In this document: piece after piece, positions 10,410 to 22,649 of the stretch
Layout: the number at the start of each line of letters is the position of its first letter
Numbering within the stretch: the first letter of the stretch is position 1
Source of the DNA: Thelonectria olida
Taxonomy: Eukaryota > Ascomycota > Sordariomycetes > Hypocreales > Nectriaceae
Reading direction: 5' to 3'
DNA length: 64,000 nt
Assembly (NCBI GenBank): GCA_020736575.1
Contig: JAGPYM010000003.1
Coordinates: forward strand, 372,001-436,000
Position numbers and translations under genes: made by a program
The notes under the pieces: model-generated
Databases searched by the model: none
The model's input: the letters and a program-made list of their open reading frames with translations, nothing else
What the model was told of the DNA's origin: nothing

Positions 10410-11676
10410 GTATATTCCCTCGCTGCATCGTCAAAAGCGGCCCCTAAAACATCATAGTGACATGGGATAGCGAGTGATTTATGACTATCTGTTGGGAGTT
10501 TTGGTTTGGAGTTTTGTTTTGTAGAGCTGCTTTTGTGAGAGGTTTTGCACTCACCAAAGCATTACATTGTATATCTAGTGATGAATCAGATTTGAGTCGT
10601 TTATTAATCAAGATGAGCTGGCGATGAGTGAGTGAGTGAGATGTGAGATGCGAGATGTGAGATGAGTGAGCGGTGAGAGATGAGATGGCGATGAAGAGAG
10701 GTGAGAGGTGAGATGGCGATGAGTAATGGTTTGACAAGTAGCATTACCACCTTTCGTGAACTTGCTTGCTGCACTTAATTTAATTGTTCTCATAAACTGC
10801 GCAACAAGTTCGTCTCATAAACTGTTCTGCATGATTTATTACCCGTCGCATGGGACTCCCTGGGGCAACCCGCGGGTGTCTGATGCGGCGGCCCTATTTT
10901 CCGAAGACTCTGGGTCATCCTTGATGATGGATTGAGATGCCAGCCACCCTATTCTTCCTTGACGCCATGATTGTCATGTATTCATCACAAGGCTAGCAAT
11001 ACCGCATCGCAAGTCTCATCTTCCGCCTCACTCCTGAAAGTTCAACCAGCTCCCGTCGGCTACACGGCAGGCCTCATACCAAGTCACTTCAAGTAATCGT
11101 GCGATCGATGCACTCACTGCCTGTAGCGGTAAAGTAGCATTGGCCCACCCACACCGGTTGCACTGGGATATCGTCATTCATTCTGGAGGGACAATCGGGG
11201 CATCGGGATGGTCACGAGCGGCGTTGTTAGCTTGCTGCCGTGTGCGTCCCGGTCGTGATGGACAACAAGCCCGGAATGCGGAAACACGCAGGGCCGCCAT
11301 GACGCTGATCATTCCGCTACACGTGTCTCGCAAGTCAATTGATCTGCCAAGTGGGCACGGGAAGAGTAGGCTAACTACTGCATCTCTATCGGTATCCATT
11401 GACCGATCTTAGCCCGCTGGCAAAAGCAACTATTCGGAGCTGAGCGAGATGCATCCTGGCTAACAATGCAGGTCTCAGTCCGACAATCAACACGCCGAGC
11501 CTATGGGAGCTGCCGTACGGAGATTTTTCAAACACGAGTCCCCGATCTGGCCGCCGAGTATCTATTGGCACCGTCAGCTGGACGTGAATGTACAAGTCTC
11601 AGCTGGTGAGGGCATCCACAGCGGAATGGACATGGCTGTTGGACAAGAGGAATGGCGGAGAGAAGACGGAGAATAA
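10410..11676. other. Intergenic, 1.27 kb, with low-complexity tract
   Basis: No gene is supported. The stretch 10616-10730 is a purine-rich array of gagatg / gtgag / ggcgatga units, including two copies of gagatggcgatga. The small minus-strand ORFs over it are Ser/His/Leu-rich translations of the repeat. The right part is the promoter of the NRPS-like gene. Confidence 0.55.
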
Positions 11677-14600
11677 ATGAGTGAGGAACCCCTTTATTCA
11701 TCTATAGACTACATAGCACGCTTCACGTTAAAAATGACTGTTGACAACCACGGCCGTCGTCTCATCATCAACATCATCGATGGCATCGCCGCCAGCGATC
11801 CCTCTCGGCCCTTCATCTTTGTGCCGAGAACGAGTAATCCCAGTGACGGATGGAAGCCCGTCTCGTACCGACAAATCGCGCAGGTAATCGACCATGTAGC
11901 TTGGCGCATCACGGAGAACTATGGGCCAGGCTTTCAAGACACGTTCCCGACACTAGCCTTTATCAGCTCAAACGATGCTCGGTACATTGTCGTCCTGTTG
12001 GCCTGTATCAAGGCTGGCTACCAGGCTCTCTTTCTGTCGCCGCGAAACAGCAACGAGGCACAGCAATCCCTTCTCGACAAGACGGACTGCCGCATCCTGT
12101 GGCACACGGACAACTTTGGCCCTCTGGTCAAGACGTTTGTTGACGAGACGATTGAGACGGCCATTGTTCCCAGCTTCAGTGACTTGCTCGCCGAAAAGTC
12201 TGCCCCCTTTCCCTACAACCGGACCTTTGATCAAGCCAAGTGGGATCCGGTCGTGGTCCTTCACACAAGCGGCTCGACGGGCACTCCAAAGCCTGTCGTT
12301 ATGAGACAGGGCAGCCTTGCCGCTGCCGACGCCCTGCGCCACCTGCCCGAGCGCCATGGCGGCAAGTTTATCATGCAAGCGTACACAGAGAGAGCGAACC
12401 GAGTCTTCATACCTATGCCCCTGTTCCACGCCGCCGGCATCATCTTCTTCCTCAGCATTACGGGTCTCTACGGGACCCCAACCGCCTTGAGCATCGCTGA
12501 TCGGCCTCTCACCGCAGACCTGGCCATTGAATGTTTGAAGTATGCCGACGTTCAGGGAGCTCTGATGGCGCCGTTTCACCTCGAAGAAATATCCAAGAAT
12601 AGCGAGAGCATGGCCGTGTTGGCAAAACTGCGTTTTGTCATCTTCGGTGGAGGTGAGACTCGATGCCCGCTGGCTGGACCTGGCTAATCATGTAGGCAAC
12701 CTTGGACAAAAGGCTGGCCAGACCCTCGTGGACAATGGCGTTGTTCTCTCCAACGCGATAGGATCAACAGAGTATGTCAAATCTCAAATGTCATATGAAT
12801 GAATCAATCTGACGGCGTAGATATTGCCCCTATCCCTGCCACTTTCACACCAACAAGGAGAATTGGCAATACTTCATCTTCAACTCCGAGGCCATGGGCT
12901 GTGACTGGCGTATCTTTTCGAAAGAGGACAACTCGTACGAGCTCGTCATCCGGCGAAACGCAAAAGGCCCTGACCAAGCCGTCTTCTACACGTTTCCCCA
13001 TCTCGACGAGTGGTCGACCAAGGACCTGTACAAGCCTCACCCCACGCTTCCCGACCATTGGATGTACTGCGGAAGAGTGGACGATGTCATTGTTTTCTCC
13101 AATGGAGAAAAGCTCAACCCCGTCACAATGGAGGAGACGATTGTCGGCCATCCTTTGGTCAAAGGGGCGTTGGTCGTGGGCCAAGAACGCTTCCAGCCTG
13201 CACTCATCCTGGAGACCGCGTCTATGTGTGACAAAGCGACAGCCAAGAAGATTGTCGAAGAGGTGTGGCCTTTGGTTGAACAGGCCAACGCAGAGACTGT
13301 TGCCCACGGGCGCATCGTCAAGTGGCTCGTCACAGTCGCTTCCAAAGCATTCCTTCGCACGCCAAAGGGCACTATACTGAGAGGACGAACCGTCAAGCTG
13401 TTCGAAAAGGAGATTGCATCTCTCTATGAGCAACAGGTCGAGGACGAGCCTGTCGAGCTGAACTTGACGACCGAGAAGGCCTTGACACGGTCTATTCTCG
13501 ACTTGGTGACGGACATAGCCGGACAAGACATGGCGGCTGATGCAGACTTTTTCCTTTGCGGCTTTGATTCTCTGAAAGTAATAGTGCTCGTCAGGATGCT
13601 TGGGATCGGACTTGAAGGCGCAGGCGTCCGTCTGCGGTTGAAGCCAAGCGTCGTCTACGAAAACCCAACAGCAGCCCAGCTCGCCAAGTGCTTGCTCTCG
13701 GGCCAAGACGGAATCATGCACATTGACTCTGGGCAGACACAGCTCGAGGAGCTGCTGCAAAAGCACACCAAGAACCTCCCCTCTCCGCGCATCAAGCCAG
13801 AGCCCTTCGACAACGGCCAGACAGTCGTGGTCACGGGCACAACTGGCTCTCTCGGTGCGTACCTGCTCGACCGGCTCTGCGCAATGGACACCGTCAGAAA
13901 GGTCGTTGCCCTGAACCGAGACCGCGACGGCGGCAAGTCGCGACAGCCGTCCGTCAGCGCAGCTCGCGGCCTGGGCACTGATTTCGCCAAGGTCGAGTTT
14001 CTGGCAGCAGACCTGGCACTCCCAGACTTTGGACTCGGCGCCCAGTTCAACGAGCTGCTGCAGACTGTCGACCGGGTGATTCACAATGCGTGGCCGGTCA
14101 ATTTCAATCTGGGCGTCAAGTCGTTTGAGCCGCAGATCCGCGGCGTCAGGCACCTCGTCGACTTTTCTGCGGCGGCTGCGAGAACCGTGCCGATCGTCTT
14201 TCTGTCGAGCATTGGCACTGCGGCGGCGTGGACTATGAATGGCCCTGTGCCCGAAGAGCCTCTCGAGGACTTGACGCTGGCTCGAATGGGATATGGACAG
14301 TCCAAGCTGATCGGAAGCCTCATCCTCGACGCGGCTGCGCGACATGGAGTTCCTGCAGTGTCGATTCGAGTGGGACAGATTGCAGGGCCCAAGGGGAGCA
14401 AGGGCGTTTGGAACCGACAGGAGTTTCTTCCCAGTCTCATTGCGAGCTCGGCGCACCTAGGAGCGTTGCCGGATCATCTTGGGCCCAACCAGGTCATCGA
14501 CTGGATCCCCATCGAGGACGTGGCCGACATTGTGCTGGACCTTGCTGGAGTTGCCGTCCAGCTGCCGACGTCTGCCATGTCTGGATACTTTCACGCCGTC

Positions 14601-14909
14601 AACCCCGTCGCGACGAAGTGGTCGGACCTAGTGCCCGTGATCAAAGAGTGCTATGGGATTCGAGAGGAGACGACTCTCGAGGACTGGATCGCTCGATTAG
14701 AGAGTGCCCCCGATGCGGACGTGCACAAGAACCCTGGTGTGAAGCTGCTTGATACGTACCGAGGGATGCTCGCAGCTCATCAAGCTGGCCAGAAGCATGT
14801 GGTCTTTAGCATGCAGAGGACAAAGACTCGGAGTCCGACTGTTGGGCGTCTGAGTGGAATCACGACGGATCTGATGAGGAATTGGTGCGAGCAGTGGAAG
14901 GGCGTGTAG
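11677..14909 (+). CDS. NRPS-like carboxylic acid reductase (A-T-R: adenylation, carrier, thioester reductase)
   Basis: Three exons (11677-12652, 12696-12771, 12821-14909) give 1,046 residues; a start at the second ATG (11734) is also possible. Adenylation domain, residues ~20-540: ATP-binding motif HTSGSTGTPKPV near 200 and the GDW-like region CDWRIF. Carrier domain: FFLCGFDSLKV with the phosphopantetheine Ser near residue 601. Reductase domain from ~685: NAD(P)-binding VVVTGTTGSLGAYLL and the YGQSK catalytic Tyr/Lys pair near 842. There is no condensation domain. By family knowledge such enzymes adenylate an acid, load it on the pantetheine arm and release it reductively as an aldehyde or alcohol. 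The substrate cannot be read from sequence; the fit to Lys2 (aminoadipate reductase) is weaker than to fungal NRPS-like reductases. The neighbouring transporter, dioxygenase and regulator suggest a small pathway. Confidence 0.9.
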
Positions 14910-15341
14910 CTATGATATAGACGGCATAGAACGCGCAGTTGAATGTGAGCAGAGAAAACAACGTCGCTCTTCAGGATCCTACCTGAAGACTGAAGAATGA
15001 AATGGGCGAATAGTGATGCAATGCTAGTAGTCAACGAGAGGTTGTAGGAGAGATGATTCTTATTTGCTACCCATGTGTGCTCTGAGGAGGTGCCTTAGGG
15101 ACTTCCTTCCGGCTGTTGCGGCCTTGTGGCTTGAGGCAGCTGCTTCGGCTGCTGTGGGCACAGGCCGCTCCAGCTCTCACTGCATCAAATAGTCATCATT
15201 TCTTCGAGCTGCGGAACATTGCCTGGACCCAAATGAATTCAAACTCGTTCCTTGTCTGTCCGGCCTCCTATTGAACCCCATCTAACCGAGCGTCTATCGA
15301 ACAATGGAATTCAACTGACCGCTCGTCACTGACATCCACCT
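14910..15341. other. Intergenic between convergent genes
   Basis: 432 bp of 3' flanks. No ORF or element recognised. Confidence 0.5.
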
Positions 15342-16961
15342 TTAAGCCACATCAACTCTTAAGCCCAAAGGCGCTGCGACTGAAGTTGAGCCGACTCCAT
15401 CGCCATGAGGCTGCATCTCGTGATCTTCACCAGGAGCAACTGCCCGACGCCTGACGCCTCGTGGCCGGAGCCTGTTCAACACGGTACCTACAGTCGGACG
15501 TTGGAATTCGAGTTGGATATTCTCCAGAGAACGACCTCTGGTCTCGGGCATGTGAACCAAGAGCACGGCGACGGTGAATAAGGCGAGGCCGCCGAACAGA
15601 AAGTAGGCGCCAAACGCAGACGACGCCAGGAGGATTGGCGTCATCAGCGCCACGAGCCAATTGGTAAACTAGGCGGTCAGCAATTGATGAACGAATAAGA
15701 ATCAAATATTGCGACGTACAAAGCTCAGCGCCATGCCAACAGAGTTGGCGGCAGCTCTTGTGTTGCCCGGCTGAATCTCACTTGCGTATATCTTGCACAC
15801 GATGCCCCAAGTTGCGCAATATATCATGCCAAAGAGAAAGACGGAGATGATGATGATCCATCTCGCTGCACCAGTCTGATGAACAGCTCCAGCTGCGTAC
15901 AGAGTCCCCATGAGAACCATGATGCCAGAAAGACTCAAGCCGCCGCTGATGGCAGACGTTCGACGCCCCCATTTGTCTGCTAGAACAAAGGCTGGAATGG
16001 AGATGAGCAGCATGGATATGGAGGCGACTCCGGACGATATGAGGGAGCTCTTGTCGGAGGAAATTCCAGCTTGTCTGAAGAGAGCAGGGGCATACTGGTT
16101 TCGTTAGGACCGCGATTCTAACACTTCAAAGACACTCACATAGGTAATGGCATCGATGCCAGATAGCTGAGCCATGGCGAGCATGAACAGCGCCAGCAGA
16201 GTTCGAGACCGATACCCCCTCCTGAACAGCAGCAAGAAACCCTGCCAGGTCGAGAGACTGGGCTGTTGCTCGACTGTGTTCAAAAAGTCCCGTCGCGCCT
16301 CGGCCAGATCGAAGTCGAGGAGGCCTAGAGAACGCAGTGCCTCGTCCGCTCGACCCTGCAGCATGAGCCATCTGGGAGACTCTGGCAGCGACAGGCAGAC
16401 GAGAGCGAGGGCGACAGAGACGACGACCTGGACAATGTACGGCAGCCTCCAAGCCATGCTCGACTTGACGGAAGCCGTGCAATAGCAGGAAAAGTATCCA
16501 ATGCACACTCCCGTCGTGGCCATGAACTGAGGCAACGCTGCCAGTCTTCCACGCTGGCGCAAGGGAGCAATCTCGGTGATGTACACGGCCACGTTGCCGA
16601 GAAACACGCCCTGTCCAAGCCCGCCAAGAGCGCGTCCGATGATGAACTGGACAAGATTGGGAGAGGCGCCTTGAAGCACAGCGCCGACGCCGAACAGCAG
16701 CGCACCCGAAGGAATGACTTTGAGGCGTCCGTATCGATCGGCCAGGGCTCCCGCAAAGATGGCGGGCACGACGCCGGTGAGCATGATCATGGACACTGTG
16801 ATTCCGAGGACAAAAGAGGAGAGTTTGCCAAAAGAATCGGCGAATTGAGACATGTGAGATATGCTGCCAATGCAGCCAGTGTCGAAGCCGTTGAGGAAGC
16901 CACTGAATGATAGCGCGACCGACGCAGCGGCGTAGTTTGGCATGAGCTTTGCAAAGACCAT
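15342..16961 (-). CDS. MFS transporter, sugar porter family
   Basis: Three exons (16961-16140, 16094-15720, 15668-15342), all phase 0, give 507 residues with about 12 predicted membrane segments. Family signatures: FLNGFDTGCIGSI in TM1, DRYGRLK between TM2 and TM3, GRALGGLGQGVFLGNVAVYITEIAP in the TM4-5 region, PESPRWLMLQGRADEAL before the central loop, and PETRGRSLENI near the C-terminus. This is a plasma-membrane proton-coupled (or facilitative) carrier for a hexose-like or polyol substrate; specificity is unknown. It is convergent with the NRPS-like gene and lies between it and the dioxygenase, so it could export or import a pathway compound. Confidence 0.92.
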
Positions 16962-17164
16962 GATGAGTTGATGGCTTGTTGAGACTACATTTCAACCAAG
17001 GTACACGATATATCTAACTATGAGATATAAAGAACCTGGTGCAATCCGATTATTAATAAGATCGACAAGGTGTCACTCAAGGGCGCATACCCCGCGCAGA
17101 TATCGCTAGCCCCCAGGCAACAGGATAACAACCACTCGCCGGGTTGGTGGGACGATCTGATTAT

Positions 17165-18422
17165 CTAAGAAGCCTTTCGGAGCTCCTCCTCCTCGTCCTT
17201 GCCCAACAAGCCCAGGCCCTCTCGTCGACTCGGTGCCTTTGGATCGTAGTATGGCTTCTCGGCCAGCGAAGTCACTCGCGTTCCATGACGAGGCTGCTTG
17301 CCAGCGTAGTCCCAGCTGGCATTGTGAATTGTGATTCTGCTCTGTTAGCGAATGAATAACACAGCATTGGGGTTTAGAGACGTACCGGTTGTCCCAGAGC
17401 ACAGAGGTTCGGGGAGTCCACCTCCAGCGCACCTGGATATCGACATTCGTCTCATACACGTCATACAGATAGTTCAGAATGACGTCGCTTTCCGCCCTGT
17501 CGAGGCCAACAATGCGATCCGTCATGGACCGGTTCACCCACAGAGCCTTCCAGCCCGTCGCCGGGTGCACTCTGACCAGCGGGTGAATGCGCTCCACGTG
17601 CTTTGGCCCAGCCTCGGGGTTCTCGCGGTCGAGATACGTGTTGGCAGACACGTAGACGGCGTAGCGGCCGTCGATGATCTTGCGAAACTCGGGCGACAGT
17701 TTCTCGTAGGCCGCGTAGCCGCTGGCCCAGAGCGTGTCGCCGCCCACGTCGGGCACCGTGTCGTTGTGAAGATGGGTGACGCCTGCGGGCTGCGTCTCGT
17801 GCACCAGGTCGCTGTGCCATCGCGAGGCGCCTCCGGGGTTGCGGAAGTTTGCTGCTCGCTCCGTGGCCCAGAGATCGGGCCAGATGACGGAGACGCCGGG
17901 AAGGCCGGGGACTTGAGGAACTTGGGGCTGTCTCGTGTTAGGAGGGCGCTGGAGCGAGGCTTGGGGGCTTACATGAACTTCGACTTCTCCAAACCACTCG
18001 CCGAGTTCCTTTTGCTTCTGTGGTGTTAGGTCTTGGTCTCGGAGGAAGACCACGCTACGCTCGGCGATGAGCAGAGCCAGCTCGTCGCGCTGGACGTCGT
18101 TCAAGTCTTTGAGCTGGATGCCTTCGATCTCGGTGCCAATGTAGGCCGTCAGATCGGTAACCTTTGTGGCTGCGGCAAAGAGGTTCTTCTTGGACTTGTC
18201 GGCGCGAGCACCTGCATCGACGTAGTCCCGAGGCTGCTCGCGGATCTTGTAGACATCCTGGAGGTAAAGAGGGCGAGAGGGACGGTACGGGTAGCCATCA
18301 GACAAGTCGACGCCCGCCTGTTCAAGACGCTCGCGGGCCGGGCCGGGAATGGGGACATTGTCTTTCTTTGGGGCGACAAAGTCTTTGATCTGGGGATCAA
18401 TTGGAGTAGCAGAAGGAGCCAT
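17165..18422 (-). CDS. Fe(II)/2-oxoglutarate-dependent dioxygenase, TauD/TfdA family
   Basis: Three exons (18422-17973, 17927-17386, 17336-17165) give 387 residues starting at MAPSATPIDP; an in-frame ATG 13 codons upstream is less likely. The iron site is visible: SRWHSDLVHE gives HxD, and the distal His lies in RHGTRVTS after the last intron, with the Arg that binds 2-oxoglutarate nearby. RITIHNASWDY is the usual C-terminal strand of fungal TauD-like enzymes. The acceptor after AGAGCAG (17337) was chosen because it restores this motif. Family members oxidise sulfonates, xanthine or secondary metabolites; the substrate is not determinable. It reads toward the MFS gene on the same strand, 203 bp away. 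Confidence 0.92.
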
Positions 18423-20126
18423 TGTGATGTCTGTAGGTTTGTATTGGTTTGTGATTTTCATAGACTATGGGGAGAGCATCTAATACTTATAGCTGACCGG
18501 TTATTGGTACTCATGTCCGATTGATTACGACAGCCTGTCACCATCCCAATACACCATCCACTGCACCAATGCAGCTTTCTCTGTAGCTTCACATTGCGAT
18601 CACCTCAATTGATGCCGATTACCAATCTGCGGGCGCTATCAATAGGCTGTGCCGCAACCGCAATCAACTGGATAGAAAATGACATGATGGCTGATAGAAA
18701 TGACGAGCCCAGCACGTGAGAAGCCAACGCCGACGGGAGGGTTGCTTTGCATAACGCGTAACAGCAGCCAAAGAAAGGCGGCGCATTACGGCTGACGCAA
18801 TGTGAGGGGAGAATTGTGCAGCCACCCGAGTGCCTCTTTGTGTTGAATCTCGGCATGCTGGGTATTGCAAATCTCCCACCGGCATTGCTGAGAGCTAATG
18901 CGGGGTGATGGGATCATTATATGGTTTCCGGTGGCACGGAAGAGCCCGAGACTCTTTGGACGCGATCTGAGGTTGGGTAAGCTGAGTGGTGATAACGTTA
19001 TCATGTTGGTCGATATATACTAGCCATCACACCATGAATGCTAAACTGGTTGTTAGTCAGCCGACCTAGGGTATGAAGCTATGAAGATATGGTGATGGTT
19101 TAGATACTATGCAGGAATTAAGACCAGGAAGTTGTCAGAGTCTCTCAAGACACTTCTATAGATGTCTCAAATCATTTACAGAAAGTCGAGCGTCCATTGG
19201 TAACTTAGTGTTAAACACGTGGGAAGGTCGACAAGGAGAAATGGCTGATTGCTGTGCTGCTTTTCTCTCTAAGTAAAGATGGCACTGGTATGTCTATTGG
19301 AGAAAATTGGATTGATTTGAAAGTCAATTCCGCCAAGGACCTTTATAGGAGTCAACTATCCAGATGCCAGGTATCTTTCTTTAAAGCGTCGACTGTAATA
19401 ACCTACCCTATACGAGACGAGCAGCTTTCGAGGACTTGGACTACAGATGAATAATATCGCAACTTGAGAATAACTCCACCAGGAAACTCGGAAATCTGCG
19501 CTTGAGAAATGCCACCCGCAATACTCAGCCACCCACCCATATCAGAACGAGGCGTCATAGTTACCGCTCTGTGCTTACACGATAGCTCTTCTCTCAAAGA
19601 ACGATGCTCGCTGACAAAGCCAGTAAATTACACCGTTGATAAGAATCGAGAGTGCAAGACCGAATTGTGGATTATGAGCTGAGATCAAGAACAATCATCG
19701 ATCGGGCAACTGGTACATACCTCATGTTGCGGGGATGAGCTAAGAGCAGGCGAGATCTGATCTCTTGGCAGTAGATCTCATCATGGGCCAGGTGATGTGC
19801 ATCGGGGAACACCATGTAAGCATGTCTCAATCAGGCGTGTGGCTTCGAGTTGGCCGACCGGTTCGCCGACCGTCCGTGACGACCAATATGCATGAATGAA
19901 CCGGCTAAAGCACCACCTGTGGGTCGAAGCCGGGGAAATGCCTCTAGTCCTGATGGCTTCACGCGAAATCTGGAGTAAGGGTCGGCCAAGCTCGATAAAG
20001 ATCTAGATTGAGTGTCATTGACGCTGCGCTCGCCTGTCTATCCGATGCCTCCCCTTATTTGAACCTTTATTTAGCAAGAACCGTTCGTAACCGTCTACCG
20101 TGATTCCTGTCCAGCTGATCGGCCAA
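18423..20126. other. Intergenic, 1.7 kb
   Basis: No gene supported. Short ORFs (for example at 19254-19454 and 19403-19597) lack recognisable domains and coding bias. The middle part (about 18980-19700) is visibly richer in A/T than the flanking genes. It includes the dioxygenase promoter and the 3' flank of the next regulator. Confidence 0.5.
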
Positions 20127-22281
20127 CTACATGCTGATCGCCGGCGAAGCTACCGCGTCCTCATTCCCCTTCTTTATCAATTCGGTTGCCTGGGCAAAGA
20201 ATGAGTCAATTCTAAGCATGGCCGGTCTCAGGAGAACCAATGCCGCTTCGTCCTTGGCGGCCTCGAGACGCTGCAATGCTTGATGATACTTTTCCAGCAA
20301 CTGATACGCGGCTTGGACGTCCACCGGCTGCGACGATAGCATGAACAGGTAGATGAGGAAATTCCCGCAAAGAATCAACTGAGATCGAGCGTCTACGGTT
20401 GTTAGATGGGCGTTTAACGGGCAAGAGAGACTTACGACGCCCCCAAAAACCAGTCAGCGCCCCGGGGGATACATTGCCCATGAAGGTGGTAAACGAGCGG
20501 AAATCGGAGAGGGCAATGCTCAGCCATTGCTGGAGATACGACCCCGGAGTGGCCTTGGCCTCTTTCGTAGCTGGCGACATGAGACCCCTAAACAAGAGGA
20601 CCTGGGTTGCGTGGTACGAGAGATTGAGAGGGCCTGTCGGTCAGTACCAAGAGGTGACCATGGTCGGATTCACTTACAGTTGTTCTCGGTATCCTTGCCA
20701 ACAGTCAAACAGTGGGGAATGAAGCTTGTCCACTCCTTGATGCGTCCGTGGAGGGCGACCAGCTGAGCTCGTGACTCTGGGTTGCCCATGTTCCGTTTCA
20801 CCTGGCTGGTACGCATTAGCTGAGTGGACTGAATTAGTTGACCGATCGACGACACATACAAGCCGCAGTCGAGAATGCTCCGCAAGTTACGCGCAATGTT
20901 GACCATTTCCAAGAAGCGGTATCCATCGGGCACGTTAAAGGCCCTGCTGCCGGGATCGACCAGGTAGAAGAGATCCTCGGGCACATTCTCGTCGAATCGC
21001 ATGTCTTCCAGCGTCGGCAAAGCCGTGTCAAACGTTTCGGCTCCGATGTGAGGGGGGTTGCCGTGGCACACGGACGACCATGCGTCGGTGGCGTAGGTAA
21101 ACCACCATAGCTTCCTGCGTAAGCGCTTCTCCCAAGTGGCAATGTTCCAGGGGGTGGGATCCTGATGCAGGCCAATCATCTGGGCGCACGCCGTCGCTTG
21201 GGCGGTTAAAGTCCACGTGTGTGGCGTCTCAACGCTGTCGATGGCCGGGGGCGTCAAGTGCAACAACAGCATGCAGGCCTGCAGCTTAAACAGGTTTGGG
21301 GCCTCGAGCTCGCGGCGGAGAGACGAGTGGGCTTCGCTGATGAGCTGGTGCTGCTCGAACGGCCGAGGCAGCGGCAGCGATTTATCAAAGCGCCAGAAGA
21401 CGCAGGCCAGGGCATACACGGCACCTCGCAGCGAGGCTGGCAGGGTCAATTTGGCTTCTGCATATCGCCGCAGAAAGCGAACCTTGGAGACGACCGGATA
21501 CACTGGATGGACATGGGTAAAGAACAGGCGTATCAGAGCAGGCCCATGGGGTCCGACAATGGCCTCGATGTTGTCCGAGGCTGCGGCCAGCGCATTATCC
21601 GTGTGCTCGGGGAAGCCGTTGAGCAGCAGCAGAAAATGCAGAGGGTGCTGATGCGGTAGGGGGCCGCCGTTGGTCACTTGAATGATCTTGGCATCAACCT
21701 CGTTCTGCTCATCTAGAATCAGGGACCTGAAGGCGTTGAGAAAGTACGTGTCCTGCTCGGCGGCGAGGCCGAGACAGTGAGAGGTCCTGTCGCCGAGGTC
21801 CTCGAGAGCATGGACAGCATAGTCTTGGATTTGAAGCGGCGACAGGCCGATGGAAGACGATCCGTCGCCGTCAGACGGTTCAGGAACGGGACACGACACA
21901 GAGTCGCCTCGGGGCTGCTCCGAGCCCGAGGGAGACGGCAGCTCCGCGTCGTCTTGGAATGGTGATGTCTCTGACACGACCGGAACACGCGGGTTTGACG
22001 GAGCTTCAACGGGAGAGGATTGACAGACGAGGCCTCTGCTTTTGCAAAAGAGGCCTTTGATCGTAGTCAGTCAGGCGGCTCAGGCAGGTTGCGGTGGTTA
22101 CACAGTACTCACATGGAGGCTCCCGTGGGATCACGCAGGCCGTCTTGCGCCTGCGACACGTGTCGCACGGTCGATTCTTGCGGCTTCTTGGCTGACGGGC
22201 GTGGCCAAAGTTGCTTCTGATGGTGTATTTCCTAGAGGAGGCGCTCCCTCGGGCGGTGGACGAGTCGCTATGGGGCTCCAT
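20127..22281 (-). CDS. Zn2Cys6 transcription factor with fungal MHR domain
   Basis: Four exons (22281-22113, 22054-20678, 20633-20436, 20392-20127) join in phase to 669 residues. The zinc cluster at residues 39-67 is CDTCRRRKTACVIPREPPC then LFCKSRGLVC; a 58 bp intron splits the codon of its fourth Cys. The middle region has the usual fungal regulator homology (FFTHVHPVYPVVSKVRFLRRY, CAQMIGLHQDPTPW, KLWWFTYATDAWSSVCHGNPPHI), and the end is helical. It is a nuclear DNA-binding regulator expected to recognise CGG-type half-sites. It lies beside the NRPS-like/MFS/dioxygenase group on one side and the NCS1 permease on the other, so either could be its target. Confidence 0.93.
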
Positions 22282-22649
22282 TTAGCCATCAGACCAGACT
22301 CCAGAGGCTGAGGGATTGGGAAGGGGAAGTTGACCGAGGGTTTGGCGGCTCATATTTCGCCGATGGGGAGTTGGCCGACGGGTTTGCCGAGGCGGGAAAA
22401 ACGGGGTACGTACAGAGTGTCAGGATTATTAATATTCGACTATCAAGATAAGATAGACTCTTGACTATCCGTTTCATCAACTACCAGGGGTCTTCAGATC
22501 AGGACAGTAATTAACAAGACACTCTAAGTTTATTAACATTATAGATTTGCACTCAGGCTCGGCCTGCGGAACAATTACAACCAACTACCAGACTAATACA
22601 ATGAATGGTATCGCGGACCAGACCAGTAACAACGCCACCTCACGCACTT
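22282..22649. other. Intergenic
   Basis: 368 bp: promoter of the Zn2Cys6 gene and 3' flank of the permease gene. Nothing else seen. Confidence 0.5.

Noticed and set aside
10444..10793. Small Ser/His/Leu-rich ORFs on the minus strand
   Set aside because: Direct translations of the low-complexity repeat tract.
12804..14456. 550-codon minus-strand ORF opposite the NRPS-like gene
   Set aside because: No recognisable domain. The plus strand carries adenylation, carrier and reductase motifs over the same bases; the open antisense frame reflects GC-biased codons.
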